DNA of 64,000 bases from Lojkania enalia (taxonomy: Eukaryota > Ascomycota > Dothideomycetes > Pleosporales), in assembly GCA_010094045.1 (NCBI GenBank), contig ML986629.1:217952-281951 (forward strand), read 5' to 3'. Under the pieces are notes generated by a model that was given only the letters and a program-made list of their open reading frames with translations, had not been told where the DNA came from and searched no databases. This document shows positions 1-11,630 of this stretch, piece by piece. How positions within the stretch are numbered: position 1 is the stretch's first letter; every line of letters starts with the position of its first letter. The position numbers and the translations under genes were made by a program.

Positions 1-2
1 AT

Positions 3-1061
3 CGAACCGAGAATCCTGGCCCCTTACCCGCATCTCAAGTCCTTAAGCATCTTGGCGAGTTGCACCGAACACATTTTCCGAACAAGGATTCATTCAACAT
101 GAGCAATGTCATTGCTAAGCTCAATTACTGGAATGAGTTTGCATCCGTACTAATGAACAATGTGGAAATCGAGCATGGGCCGGCTCCTTGGGCTATCAGA
201 GCTAATGAGATCGAGGCCCAGAAGAAGCAGTCCGCAGAGGCTGAGAGGAAGCTCCAGATCCTCACAGCCGAACATCACGCAACGATGCTACAGATTCGAG
301 AGAGAGAAGAGATCATCGACACGAAAGAACTAGAAATTGAACATCTGCGCGCGAAACACCGGGAAGCTATTAGCAAGGTTGAAGATTTAGATCGCTTGGA
401 GAAAGAGCTACGTCAAGTTACGGCTGAGCGCAAGGCTTTGCAGATGGAGATAAAGGCACAACAAGTTGAAATCCAGAAGTTGAAGGATCATAACGCAATG
501 TCTGAACGATCAGAAACCGCAGAGGTTCGACCTGCAACCCCTAGTGGAAGCATACAACCTCCCGCTCAGCAGCTTCCCGCGCAGCCCGCATCCGGAGCGT
601 TCCTCACGCTCGTCAATGCTCTCACGAATGAGAATCACTGGCTACGCAGTCGGGAAAATAAAGAAATGTTCGGATATAATCTCAAAGCTATGTTCATAAA
701 GATGCGGGATTCACAGGTCAAGAACCAGGCCAGATTGAGACAAGAGAAGGCCGACGAGATGCTCGCAATGACTCTAAGCACTGTGGAGCTCTCGAGTATC
801 GACTTCTTTGAAGTCGTTCCTACTTCCCAGGTCAAGGGCAAGGGCGCCAGCCTGCATATTCCCAAACCTGTTGGAAAGCGTTCTGCTCCGGGTCCTCTCT
901 TATTGACAAAGGGAGCTTTCAATCTCGACGCCCATTTTGATCTCGAAGATGACACTTTTGATGACCTGTCTCCGATCGCGGAAGCATTTTCGGCCGATGT
1001 GTTAGATGTATTAGAGGACATTCATGATCCTGTAGACGCTATGAATAGCATCTCCGTTTAG
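3..1061 (+). CDS. Dynactin large subunit (p150/Glued-like), C-terminal part, 5' end outside window
   Basis: The reading frame is open from base 3 to the TAG at 1059-1061, so the gene starts left of the window. The visible 352 residues contain a long charged coiled coil (roughly residues 65-165 of the visible part, rich in Glu/Lys/Arg/Leu heptads), a Pro/Gln-rich linker, then a second helical block beginning near 'LVNALTNENHWLR'. The coiled coil opens with a 'PW..RA.EI....AEAERK' pattern that I associate with fungal p150 dynactin, the dynein-activator subunit that links dynein to cargo and moves nuclei along microtubules. The N-terminal CAP-Gly domain would lie outside the window, so the assignment rests on the C-terminal pattern only. 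The first in-frame ATG is internal and is not proposed as the start. Another coiled-coil cytoskeletal protein is possible. Confidence 0.55.
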   Translation, partial: RTENPGPLPASQVLKHLGELHRTHFPNKDSFNMSNVIAKLNYWNEFASVLMNNVEIEHGPAPWAIRANEIEAQKKQSAEAERKLQILTAEHHATMLQIREREEIIDTKELEIEHLRAKHREAISKVEDLDRLEKELRQVTAERKALQMEIKAQQVEIQKLKDHNAMSERSETAEVRPATPSGSIQPPAQQLPAQPASGAFLTLVNALTNENHWLRSRENKEMFGYNLKAMFIKMRDSQVKNQARLRQEKADEMLAMTLSTVELSSIDFFEVVPTSQVKGKGASLHIPKPVGKRSAPGPLLLTKGAFNLDAHFDLEDDTFDDLSPIAEAFSADVLDVLEDIHDPVDAMNSISV

Positions 1062-1293
1062 CTTGCCGTAGCTATGGTTTAGGACCTTATTGTACGATGA
1101 TCTGGGCGTTGAGGCTTTGATAATATTAGCACTATACCCCCTGTGGCAGCATGCGAATCTTTTATAAAATTTGAAATTAATCATATCTGAACTAGTAATC
1201 TATACGTAGCCGATTCATAGCAAAGTGAATAGAGTGCAAACGTCACATACCCTTCAAATCTAGCCTAGATAATCTCAATCTACCCCCATACTC

Positions 1294-3289
1294 TTAATAT
1301 GCGAACGGTCTTATCTTATACCCCCCTTTCTTCTCTGGCAACGGAGCGACCGGCTTCTCCATGAACTCAGGATACAAATACCACGCCAAATCCCTGCTCT
1401 CGAGTCCGCCCTCGGTCCATCCATTCCCCAACCACGCCATCCGATTTCCTTCCCGCCCACCTAGATCTTCCTCGCCCAAGTACGTATACTCAAAATCCTC
1501 CCACCGTGGCGAGCGCATGGCTTCCAGACAATGCAACGTGCTGCCTGGCCATAGACCGACCACTTTTCGACTCTTGCGGTCCTTGTACCACGAATTGCAG
1601 TCCTCGGAGAAGACGGTGCGGGCAAAATAGGCGTCGACGTACTCGGTAAAGTCGCGTTCGCGGGACAACAGAACGGACATGGTGCGTATGTTGTCACGCT
1701 GGATCTTACGGATGCAACGCACGATGTAGGAGCCTACTGCCTCGATCATCATGGTCAGGCTACCGCTGCCAATGGCGCTGTTGGGGCCGAGCAAAGTGAA
1801 CATGTTGGGGAACCCGGAAAGCGAGTGCGAGAGGTAGGTTGTTGCGCGGTCTTCCCATTTCTTCGTCAGCGGAAGGTTGTTGGCGCCGGTGATGGGGAAG
1901 GGAGGCGGAGCGGAGGTATGGAAGCCCGTTGCGCAAACTAGGGTGTCGAGCTCGTGGACGGCGTTGTCGGCTGTATGGACGGCGTTCTTCGAAATCTTTA
2001 TTATGGGCGAGGTGATGAAGGAGACGTTGGGTTGGGTCAGGGCTTCGAGGTAGCCCGGGCCGGGTGTCAAGCGGCGGCAGCCGGGGGAGAAGGAAGGGAG
2101 GAGGGCGTCGAAGATGTGAGGGTGTGTTTCCAAACGCTTCTGCATGTGCTCTTTGAACTTCTCTATTGCGCTGCCATGAATCGGCGTCCCCTTTATCGTT
2201 ATAGCGTGGATCCCGTTCCCGTCTTCTTCGACGGCCAGTCGAAAGTTGTGATAGTATACCGGGTCGTCGTGGAATTTTTGTCGGATTTCGGGTGGTATTT
2301 GGAACCCGGAGAAACCGTATTTGTCCCAGAGTTGCTGGCTAAAGGGCGGGGATATCCAGGTCTTGCTACGCACGAAGGTGGTTATTCGGGTTCCGGGGAG
2401 GCGTTGCAGGGAGGGAACTATTTGGATGGAAGAGCTACCGCTACCAATAACGCCTATGCGTTTGTTGGTAAAGTCGTACCTACGATATTGTCAAATTCGC
2501 AATTCGAGAAGTTAGGATGGGAGGAGGAGGGAGACGACAACTTACTCTTCGTTCCACTTCGCGCTGTGCATTACCTCCCCTTCGAAGTCCTTTAGTCCAT
2601 CAATCTCCGGCCAGGCAGGATTATTCAGGTTGCCTCTCGCTGTGATCAGAATCTCCGCCTCATCATGTATTACCTCACCTGTCGTCAAATTCTTGACTGT
2701 AACATGCCACTTAGCCGTGATGTCATCCCATCTGCATTCCGTGACTTCGTGGGAGAGCCTAATGAATCGGTCGGCAGAGTATTTCCTCGCCGTGTGTTCA
2801 AGATAGGCTTGGATTTCGCGGGCAGGAGCGTAGAGCGACGACCAATTAAGGTTGGGCTCAAAGGAGAACTGGTAGGAGTGTGCTTCCCGCAATCAGTTTC
2901 CAGGTATTGAGAAGTCGATGAAGGACTAGAAACCTACAGGGAACGTCACACGCACAGCCTAGATACCTATTCTCCCACCACGCCCCTCCGACACCGGCAT
3001 TCTTCTCATATATGACCAACTCAACATTTCGGAGTCGCTCTGGTATTCGGATGCCCATATAGATACCCGAGTAACCGGCGCCAACGACAATGACCTTGAG
3101 TTTGCGGAAATTCTCAATCGGCTGGTCGTAGAGTTGGAAAGGAGTCGCCGAGGGCTTTGCACCATTGACCGCGCCATTCGTTACGCCATTCGTCACGCCA
3201 TTCGTCTCGACCAGGGGCGTGTATTCAGGAAGATTGGGGATTCCCGACATGGTGGGCAGGGGATGTAAGGGCGTTAGCTCCGAGTTCAC
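1294..3289 (-). CDS. Flavin monooxygenase, Baeyer-Villiger type (FAD/NADPH dependent)
   Basis: Three exons, 3289-2938, 2882-2546 and 2479-1294, with introns of 55 and 66 nt, give 624 residues. Both joints restore conserved text: 'CDVP/SHSYQ' and 'WNEE/YDFTN'. The FAD Rossmann motif GAGYSG is at about residues 70-75, the BVMO fingerprint F-x-G-x3-H-x3-W at 217-227, a second nucleotide-binding motif (GSGSSS) at about 242-247, and an ATG-type motif ('CATGFHTS') lies further on. Such enzymes insert oxygen next to a carbonyl or oxidise heteroatoms, in the cytosol, and many belong to secondary metabolism. The fingerprint Trp is followed by Asn where Pro or Asp is usual. A second Met at codon 14 (base 3250) is an equally good start. 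The N-terminus carries a short VTNG repeat. The substrate cannot be inferred. Confidence 0.9.
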
Positions 3290-3911
3290 AATGAAAAGAA
3301 TAATTCAAGATTGGAAATTTAACCAGCGTTTCTCTCCAAACTAGAAGCTCTTAAAGTACACGAGAAATTTAAAACGCAAATGAATAGAAAGAGGAGAGGG
3401 GCGTCCAAACACAGCTGTTTCATGGCCGGATATTCAACACCTCAGTCTACCACGCTCTACGCAAGTGCCGAACGCCCCGAAAGAAGCGGCGCGTTCTTGG
3501 ATGGGTATACTTGCGTTTGCGGCTTGCCAACGACTGTGATAGAGCCTTGAACTGACGCAGCGGTCACCCTGATCCGGTGTGGTCTCCAGCCGCTCCCCAC
3601 TCCATTTTCGCGCCACCCCGAACCCCACATCCTGAAACCCCGCTTCTGCAGCACGTGATGACTGCTTGTGCATCTGCCGTGGAAATAGGCAGTCTAATCT
3701 CGTGTAAACCCTGCCGAATGCTGTCTCGTCTCTTTCCGGCGATACTCGAGTGATTCCTAGTGCCTGGGCGGCTCCGGTTTCGGCAAAGTGCATGTAGGTG
3801 AGCCAGCGAATATAGCTGTACAGCTCGCTCCTGAGATTCGATTGATGGATAGAAGTGGGGACTACAACACATATAAAAACAAAGCCATCCAAAGGCTGAT
3901 TGAGGCTTGGA
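3290..3911. other. Intergenic: monooxygenase upstream region and 3' side of the WD40 gene
   Basis: 622 bases between two minus-strand genes. It should hold the promoter of the flavin monooxygenase and the 3' UTR of the WD40 gene. I see no repeat and no convincing gene; the minus-strand open frames here have no recognisable family features. Confidence 0.5.
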
Positions 3912-5660
3912 CTATCGGGGCACATTGACGATTGCAATCTGGTTCCCGAGGGCAATCGATAGTCTCGACTTGTCATCTGGATCCCACCCAAGGCTAAACT
4001 CGCCGTCTACGGTTGGATCCCACTTGTTGACTTCTTGGTCTACTGCCCGCCAGGTTGCAATAGGTACTTCAGATTTGTCCAGTTCCCAGACCGTGACAGC
4101 ATCCGGACCAGCAGCAGCGAGCAGAGCGCCATCCGGGGAGAATGCTACAGAATGCGCCTGACTATCGTCAATGGTAGGAAGCCGTTTGACGCGTTTGAAG
4201 GGCTGGTTGGCATCCCAGACTCGCGTGACTCCGGATGTAGCACAGGTAGCTAGAAGGATCGGTGACTCCGGCGTATATGGGTCGGTGTTTGGTCGAGGCT
4301 GAAAATCAAGAGCGTATAAGTAGGGGTCGGGGTATTCGGAAGTCTGGAGTTCAGAGGGATTCTTAGGGTGTACGATGCCTAGCAAGCTCGTCCCGGGGTC
4401 TGTCGCCATAGCCGCAATGATACCAGACCATGATTCGTACTTGACAGCTTCCCAGGTAGCACGAGTTTCGAGCGCGCTGCGGACGGTGAGACCGTTTGCA
4501 ATTCCATACGTCTGGAAAAGCTCAGCACCGCAGACGACAAAGGTAGAGTCGCTAATCCAGACGGCATCGTAGATGACAGTTTCGGTTATCGCAGTCCATG
4601 TGGGTACATTCTCGTTTTGTTCCTTCCATATTTTAATGTAACCCTTGCTGCCGTCGGTGGAGATAGATAAGAGCAGCTTGCTTGACTCGTTCCAACGTAG
4701 TGTAGTGACGAAGCCCGCGGTAGAGGTAATGACGTCGCACCGCTGACCGCCTTCTGTAATTCTGAAGAGTTTGTCGATTTTCATCGTCTCGCCGCCTTCG
4801 TTCACGAGCTCGGTTTGGGCGGATACCGTCATGTCCTGATCTGAATTCCAACAGACGGCGGTGACGGAGAAGTTGGTGAGTGGTAAAGGTAGATCGAAAG
4901 TATTGAGGGCGTTCTCGGTCCCACGAGGAGGAATGAGGTGGAGTCTTAGGAGTGACCTTCCGGCGGCTAGAAGAAGAGGCGCGTCCGGCCCGCCCCATAG
5001 CGTCTGCTTGACAGATTTGTCTGTATCTGAGATTGGGATGAAAGAAGTATGCGATGCCAGATCGGCGACCTTCTCGGTTTGGATCTCGATGGATTGGCCA
5101 ATGCTAAGCGTGGAGATGGGGATGTCGGCAACGGTGGGGGATTCGGCGTCGGAGGCAACGGCTTCGGATTCTGCGCGTACGCTATTAGTGACATGAGTGC
5201 TGCCGTTGTGGTCAATTTCCATCGTGTCCCCGTTTATCTGAGTATGCAGACGAGCTTCAATGCCGTTTGCCTTCTTCTTGCGCTTGCCGGGACCCTTGCG
5301 GCGCTCCGGTTCTGGGGCCACGATGCCATTCGCGGTCGCTTCTTCGGCGAGGATGTAGGCCGGTATGCCTTCATCGAGGGTAAGCATTTCACCGTTTCGC
5401 GCAGAGTATGGTTGGCCGTGGTCGTGCCCGAAGCTGTACTGCTGCTCCCCACCGGCTTCGGCCTGCAGCTTGTCGAGATAGAGTCCATCCTGGAGGAGGC
5501 TAACAAGGGTATGTGGGGAGACGGATTTTGAGAAAGGAAGGGCTTCAGGATCGCGTATCCAGCAGCGGGATAATTGCAAAGCCGCACTTCCATAGCCCGC
5601 TTCCTGTAGGTATCGCCATACAAGATAGTTGACGACGTTGGATGACAGGGCCTCGACCAT
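3912..5660 (-). CDS. LisH and WD40 protein, SIF2/TBL1-like (Set3/HDAC corepressor subunit)
   Basis: A single exon of 582 residues. The start is placed at the ATG at 5660 because the LisH motif follows at once ('NVVNYLVWRYLQEAGYGSAA'); the frame is open upstream to 5909, but that extra stretch is low-complexity and overlaps the shared promoter. LisH (residues about 5-40) is followed by a linker with a basic patch (RRKGPGKRKKKA) and about seven WD-type blades to the C-terminus, including 'LLATCATSGVTRVWD' and 'VAFSPDGALLAAAG'. In yeast SIF2 and animal TBL1 this architecture scaffolds the Set3C/NCoR histone deacetylase complexes in the nucleus. Divergence of the blades is high, so orthology is likely but not proven. 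Confidence 0.8.
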   Translation of the reverse strand: MVEALSSNVVNYLVWRYLQEAGYGSAALQLSRCWIRDPEALPFSKSVSPHTLVSLLQDGLYLDKLQAEAGGEQQYSFGHDHGQPYSARNGEMLTLDEGIPAYILAEEATANGIVAPEPERRKGPGKRKKKANGIEARLHTQINGDTMEIDHNGSTHVTNSVRAESEAVASDAESPTVADIPISTLSIGQSIEIQTEKVADLASHTSFIPISDTDKSVKQTLWGGPDAPLLLAAGRSLLRLHLIPPRGTENALNTFDLPLPLTNFSVTAVCWNSDQDMTVSAQTELVNEGGETMKIDKLFRITEGGQRCDVITSTAGFVTTLRWNESSKLLLSISTDGSKGYIKIWKEQNENVPTWTAITETVIYDAVWISDSTFVVCGAELFQTYGIANGLTVRSALETRATWEAVKYESWSGIIAAMATDPGTSLLGIVHPKNPSELQTSEYPDPYLYALDFQPRPNTDPYTPESPILLATCATSGVTRVWDANQPFKRVKRLPTIDDSQAHSVAFSPDGALLAAAGPDAVTVWELDKSEVPIATWRAVDQEVNKWDPTVDGEFSLGWDPDDKSRLSIALGNQIAIVNVPR

Positions 5661-5949
5661 GGCGCATGGTCGGCCGGTAGCAGTAAAGGAAAGGTCTTTG
5701 AGGGGATCAGTATTCCAGGTTCGGGGTGTGGTACGAGTAATAGGTGAGTGGCGGGCGGGTGTCTTTGGTGGTGAAGATGTCGCGCTGGTCAAAGGTGAGA
5801 AAGGTAGTGGCCAAGAGACGCATGAGTGCGGCACGGCGAAAGTCGTCTTAAGGCGGCTCGTGCGGCGTCGCCACCCTCCCTGCATTATTACGTTAGCCAA
5901 ATCTTCCAAAGCTTCACTCCACCTTCACCCGCAAATCCCCAACGGCGTG
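5661..5949. promoter_or_regulatory. Shared divergent promoter
   Basis: The 289 bases separate the start codons of the minus-strand WD40 gene and the plus-strand small membrane-protein gene, so both promoters must lie here or overlap the neighbouring 5' UTRs. No individual binding site is claimed. Confidence 0.5.
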
Positions 5950-6441
5950 ATGCTGCAAATCATCCGGCGCATGCTCGGGCGCCCGCCGCCGAATACGCTC
6001 CCGCCCTTCAACTTCGCGCGAAACCGCTACCAAGCCAAAAAGCAATGGCCGCCTAATCTCTCCGCTCTCACAGAGAGACAGCAGTTCCGATTCGAGCGCA
6101 AGTGGAAGCGCCGCACAAAGCTCAAAGCCATTCGACCAACATGGGACAAATGGGTCAAGATTACCCAATGGACCTTGATCTCGCTCTTTTCCGTGTGGTT
6201 CGTCTTCTTCGAGGACATGCGCGACGACCCTAGAAACCCGTATCCGGGGAGGAATCCATTCGAGGGGCTTCGGGCCAAGGCAAAGGAGTTGGTTGGGGGA
6301 ATTTGGACGCATACCTCTACTAATAGTAGTCAGCCAGCTCAGCTTCCCCATGCTCGGGAGTTGGAGAGCGGTCTGGGTGCTGGCAGGGGCGGGGTGAAGG
6401 GCGATCGGGGGTTGGAAGGCGGGCCGGGATCAGCACAATAG
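5950..6441 (+). CDS. Conserved small single-pass membrane protein of unknown function
   Basis: 163 residues, one exon. The start is the first Met after the divergent promoter ('MLQIIRRMLGRPPPN'). A basic N-terminal half ('YQAKKQWPP', 'RQQFRFERKWKRRTKLK') is followed by one hydrophobic segment at about residues 69-87 ('WVKITQWTLISLFSVWFVFF'), then an acidic and Pro-rich stretch and a Gly-rich tail. The layout, with a basic amphipathic region before one membrane span, would fit a mitochondrial inner-membrane or ER protein, but no targeting is demonstrated. I recognise no functional domain. The codon-like composition and the conserved-looking core suggest a real gene. Confidence 0.7.
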   Translation: MLQIIRRMLGRPPPNTLPPFNFARNRYQAKKQWPPNLSALTERQQFRFERKWKRRTKLKAIRPTWDKWVKITQWTLISLFSVWFVFFEDMRDDPRNPYPGRNPFEGLRAKAKELVGGIWTHTSTNSSQPAQLPHARELESGLGAGRGGVKGDRGLEGGPGSAQ

Positions 6442-9208
6442 GGCCTCAGGCAATGCTTAGCGGGGACTCCTCCAGCCTAAGGTCCAAGCTCTATTAGACC
6501 TGAATGTTAATAGTAGGATAATATAATAGTAAATTTACAGGTCTCGCTGCGTGGAATATGGACAGACCCTCTAGCAACATTCTCTTTCCCATCTAGGAAC
6601 GTATGAATGGTCTATAAGGAGCCTGTGTCATTACTATATGCATATTATATCATGTTTTTTTTATATTATGTTTCCGTTTCGGGCCCGGATGCTCACCTAC
6701 CCCAACCCCGGTATCCCAGGGCAATGACAACCCAGGGTACTCTGTCTGAGGTGGTATAATGGGGCTCCTTAAGGACCGCATCATAACAGGGCGATGCTAC
6801 TATCAACGGCCTTCCCAGTCCGCCCTCTAGCGATTTTCCTGAAGCAGGAATTTCCAAATTCTTGAAGACAATTGGACTTAGTATTACGCACAGAAAACTT
6901 GCGCGTTCGTTAGGCTATTAGGGCAGTTTAAGATAAGGCCTATAGTGGCCTGCTACATTTGTGCGGGCATATTGCCCGGTCCCGGAAAGGTGATCTGGGC
7001 GTTGGGGGCCAGGCTATATATTGTGCAAAACGAACCCTACATGCCTAGCTGAAGCCGGATACATACACAGCGCGTTGGGTAAAGGGAAGACAGAAGAGTA
7101 TCACGTTGCCCTCTAAATATAGCGGTGTAATAGTGCCACGACTAGAATATCTATGTTAGCATTCAGTCCATGCTTGTATCCTCCACCGCTAAATTTCCCG
7201 AAGCCTCAGACACCAATATCCAAAGCAAATCCTGCCTAAGTCCAATTTCAACTCATCCAGTCAAAATCCAAAGATACCGCGAGGAATCGGCACTTATGAC
7301 ATTGGCATATATGGGCAGATTCCTGGAGCCAGTTGATGCTACATGGCTAGTAGTAGCATCCTTAGTATCGTTAGTACACTGAAGCACATAGCTTCCTAAC
7401 AGTTGTTAATATCATGCGTCAAAGCCTCCCAACCTCTTCGAATCTTGGAGGTATCATGTCTCTTAGTCAGAAGTCTATTAAGTAAAGCATATGTGGGGAA
7501 TTAGAGATGCCTTATTCACGTCGTTTTACCGTGATGAGAAAGTATCCGTACTTGGTCGCATCTCAACGAAGTATATACGTGGACTGAGGCAGGTCTAGGT
7601 CAAAAGGACAATGTATCATCATGAGAGTTGCCAGTTTCCGAACCATGCCCTAGTTAAAAGTATAGGTATCCAAGGGTCGGAATATAATACTGTAGCTTCG
7701 GGTCATAGTACGGAGATTGAGAGGCCGAAGAGCGAAGATGTGGGATGGTCGAGCAGTGCATATGGAGAGCAAGTAGAGCAAGAAGGAGCCTTCGCGACAC
7801 GTTATCGTTTGAGCCATAAGAAATTCTAAGTGATATTACTACCTAAAAACCAAGTTGCCAAAGCATTAACTAGTAGTTGGGTAGGGGATGAGGGAAGTAA
7901 AGGTAAGTGATTTTGTGGTGAGAGGTGAATCTTGTCTCAGGGAGGGAGATGAGGAGCTGAACTGATTGATTGAGGATGGCCAGTAGGCCATATTTATGTA
8001 TATAAGGAAGGGTATATTAGCTGATATCCAGCGTGATTTGATATCGTGTGACGGTATCTGATACAACCTGCAACCGGATAACTTGCTCCCGTACGGTAGT
8101 AGGAAATCGTACTCAGTAGACTCGCCAAATCCCTATCACAGATTTCATTGATGTGGGTGTCGTAATAACACTGCACGAGAACACGAACTCAGATTGCATG
8201 CGAGCGGGGAGACGACACTCCACGTTTTAAAAGTATGCAGACTATTGGGGCATATAAATACAGGGTATATATCATCGCCAATATGATGATATCGCAGAAT
8301 TGTTCGAGTTCTGGGGCTTCATTGACTACATGTGTACCGCGATCAATACGGAGACAATCCTCGATTCACCTAGCATCACAGGGACACAAATACTATATCT
8401 AAACCCATCGAAACTATGATCATGTAATCCCACCTAGCATTCCAACTCCCTTACGCCCCACTTAACCACGAGGCACAGCCAACATATAACTTAAGTCATA
8501 ACGTCTTAATTCCATATACGCTAATCACGGGGGCATGGCAATCATCTACCGACCCATACAAACACCATGTAATATCCAAGGCGCACATCTAACACATTCG
8601 CACCTCACAAAATCTCCTTCCGCCCATAATATACAAGAAATTAGGTAGACTAAGCCCATCTTCCATCCATCGATTCGTACCTCTGTCCGATCGACGATAC
8701 CAAAACAAGAACATTCGCACATAGGTGACTTAGATATCCAATAAGTTCCAGAAAGGGAAAATAGTGAAAACGGCGTTTGGAGATGATATGCGCAAAATGC
8801 CCGCGGGAAGATCACGAGTTAGGAATCCGGACGCCGAGAAAAGGATAAAACAAAGCTAGCCGACCGACCGATCCATTCCCTGAGGAAGAAAAGGATATAG
8901 ATGGAGTAAATATGGATAATGAGAACGCCACGCTATATAAAAACCAAAGGCCCAGGCTGAGATTCTCCTACCCAGCTGGATCCACAGGCCGACACAGGAT
9001 CCGAAAAGTGACCTACCCGTAGCTAGGCGAGATGCTTATGGTGGAATGCTGAATGGAAGATTCTTGAGGAGGTCTAGGAAGGCTCCTCTCAAGCCCACCA
9101 GAGCTAGTAAAAGGGCCTGTGAAGTCCGGAAGCGACCAATTGGCCTATCTTAAGAGTATTTCCCGAGCAATTGTCGGGTGGGTTGCCATGTTTAGGAAGA
9201 AACTCGGA
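6442..9208. other. Long intergenic region, no gene recognised
   Basis: 2.77 kb between two convergent genes. It contains only short open frames without family features, AT-rich patches (for example around 6620-6670) and a mixed-composition block at about 6690-7020 that could be an old repeat. No terminal repeats or tRNA genes were seen. It may hold an unrecognised spliced or non-coding transcript. Confidence 0.4.
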
Positions 9209-11630
9209 TCAGTTGTTCTGTTTTATCCTCTTGTTACCGCTTATTCGAGGGCTTGGTTTCACCTTCGCGGCTCCGTTTACATCAGCCCCGCCATCATCAC
9301 CTTCAATTTTAGCAGTGCTACGCCGTCGCTTATTGCTGACATTTGGAGAGGTGTTGACGCTGGCCGTGGCTGAACTATTTGTCCCTTGCTGACTGTGTTG
9401 AGCCACCATAGGATGTGAGGCTGGCGATGGAGTGTGGTGCTGCATGAGGTGAGGCGAGCCGTTCACGGCATTGGGCAGGAGCGAATTGGCCATGGCTGGA
9501 GACATGAACTGTTGATGAGGCCCACCTTGGCCAGGTCCAGATGGTGTCCTAGCCCCTGGTGGCATGCTTTGTTGGTGATTTTGGCCGGGTTGTTGATTCA
9601 GTCCTTGATGCTGAGCTATGACTGGATTGGCGGACATAGTAGCGACCCAATTGTGCAATGCTGATTGTGGAGTCAAATTCGGGTTCTCCTGATAATGAGC
9701 CATTAAGTTGGTCATGTTGTTCATGATTTCATATGTCTGGTTTGAGTTAGCAGCTTGTGTGGTTTCCTGAAGAACATGCCTCATTACCTCAAGATATGTC
9801 TGCAGAGCATGCGGCAGTCCAAAATCTGTTATCGGAGCCGATGGGAGATTACTCTTGGTCAGAGTGGGCTCTAATGACTCCGGCTCTGGTTTCACCAATC
9901 GCTGCTGCTGCTGTCTCTGTTTCGAGGACTTGTTGAGTCGAGGTGATTGAGTCTGGCTCATTTGACTCGGGGATGGCTGGATGAAAAGCGCCTCTACGGC
10001 GGACCTTAATAAGTATTGTTGGTGATCTTCCATTTCGAACTGTAGCCACTCCAACTTTTCTGACCCCGTCCAGAACGCCGTTAGCTTTCCGCGGCAAATA
10101 ACCTAGCAATATTAATAAAGGTCAACGGCCGCACAACGTGGAAAGTACCTGGCATTGATTACTGTATGTGTATATGAATTTTGCCCGGTCGCAGAAGACT
10201 TTAGTCTCTGTCGGAGCCATTTTTTCTTGAGCACCGTCTATGGTAACCTGGAGGTTTTCTACCTCCGTGTTGAATTGGGTGTAAAAATATCGAGGCATTG
10301 CTGCGAATACGATTTCAAAAAGCTTGGTCCTCTCCGCTGACGGCGAATAGACGATATGGATAAAGGAGCCAGTCTCGCTAAAAAACTTATTGACGAAGCG
10401 CTGCCAAACCGGAATTTCATTAACCTCACGAGAGCGCTATGTTGAGTCAGATATGGTCAGAATAGATGTTGCTAGCTCACAACTTACGTAGAATTTTCCA
10501 AGCTGGTCGACTAGATTTAGGAGCTTAAGGGTGTGCTGTCCACTCTGTGTTTGCGCAGTCTTTTGCATCATCGCCATGCGCGCAGCTTGTGCCTGTGCTT
10601 GAACCTGTACCTGAGACTGTTGTGTTTGGACTATTGGGTTCCGCTGTTGCATTTGTTGGTTTTGAGGCTGTTGATTTGGCTGCTGCGGGACGTTTTGAGA
10701 CTGAGGTTGTACAGGCGTCTGTTGCTGGGGTTGAGATGTTGGTGCTGGCTGTTGCTGAGGGGTTGGGGGAGGAGCCGGTGATGCCTGTCCCTGCCGACTT
10801 CCAACCGCTGAAGGAGGACGTAGAGGCGCTTGCTGAGGTTGTGTTGTCGTCGGTGGCCCTTGATTCCCTGACTGACTATGGTTACTTGACTGCGACTGTG
10901 CCTGCTGCATTGCTATTGCCTGATGGTGCATATGCTGCTGCTGTGCCTGCTGTGCTTGCGCTTGCGCTTGAGCCTGAGCCTGAGCTTGAGCTTGTTGCGC
11001 GTGCGCCTGGGCCAACGCTGCTTGTGCTTGTGGATTGCTCGTAGCTTGCTGGTGGTGCATAGCTTGGATCTGTTGCTGCTGTGAGCGCATATGGGCCGGC
11101 AAGTTAACAAATGATTGTCCCATGCTGCCGGCTTGCAGAGCGGCGAGTTGCTGCTGGTTCATACCCCCTGCCATGTTCTGGGGAAAGCCCATCCCCATTC
11201 CGTTCTGCTGCTGCGCAAGCATCTGTTGCTGTTGCTGTCGAAGGTATGCCTGCTGCTGGGCCGCAGTCCTTTGCTGCATGAGAGCCGGATTCACTACAGT
11301 ATCAATTATTAGTCAATTTCCACTCGAGCTAAGGTTTTTGCACTCACTTTGCATGCCAGGGTGCTGTTGCTGCTGCTGCTGAAACATATGTGCCGCCGCC
11401 TGGGGCTGCAAATGTGATAGCGCATGCGCATTAGGCCCTATACCTGGCTGCATGCCAGCCATCATCGGACCTGCCTGGCTTACAGGTCCATTGGGCCCCG
11501 AGACACCCGGGTGCATTTGCATTTGACTCATGCCCGGCTGACCTGGATTTGGTCCTGGTCCAGCCATGGGGTGGTGAGGCATGCCTTGGGGATGCATGCC
11601 AGCATGGTTTGGATAACTCGTGGTCATCAT
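9209..11630 (-). CDS. LIM-domain-binding (LDB1/PtaB-like) transcriptional coregulator
   Basis: Four exons, 11630-11348, 11293-10488, 10436-10149 and 10102-9209, with introns of 54, 51, 46 and exact phase, give 756 residues. The N-terminal 350 residues are Gln/Met/Pro-rich with (Q/A)n tracts. The central domain begins at 'REVNEIPVWQRFVNKFFSE', continues through 'GSFIHIVYSP', 'KLFEIVFAAMPRYF' and 'FWTGSEKLEWLQFEMEDHQQ', and matches my expectation for the LIM_bind family. The C-terminus is Ser/Pro/Gln-rich with nuclear-localisation-like clusters (KRRR near the end, NKRIK at the C-terminus). In Aspergillus, PtaB works with SomA downstream of cAMP/PKA in adhesion and development, and yeast Mss11/Flo8 play a related role. 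The function here is by family. Confidence 0.88.

Noticed and set aside
3434..3991. 185-codon minus-strand open frame overlapping the end of the WD40 gene
   Set aside because: It lacks family features, overlaps a confident coding end in another frame and lies in the expected 3' UTR.
5661..5909. Upstream extension of the WD40 reading frame with an earlier ATG
   Set aside because: The LisH domain begins right after the later Met; the extension is low-complexity and occupies the shared promoter.
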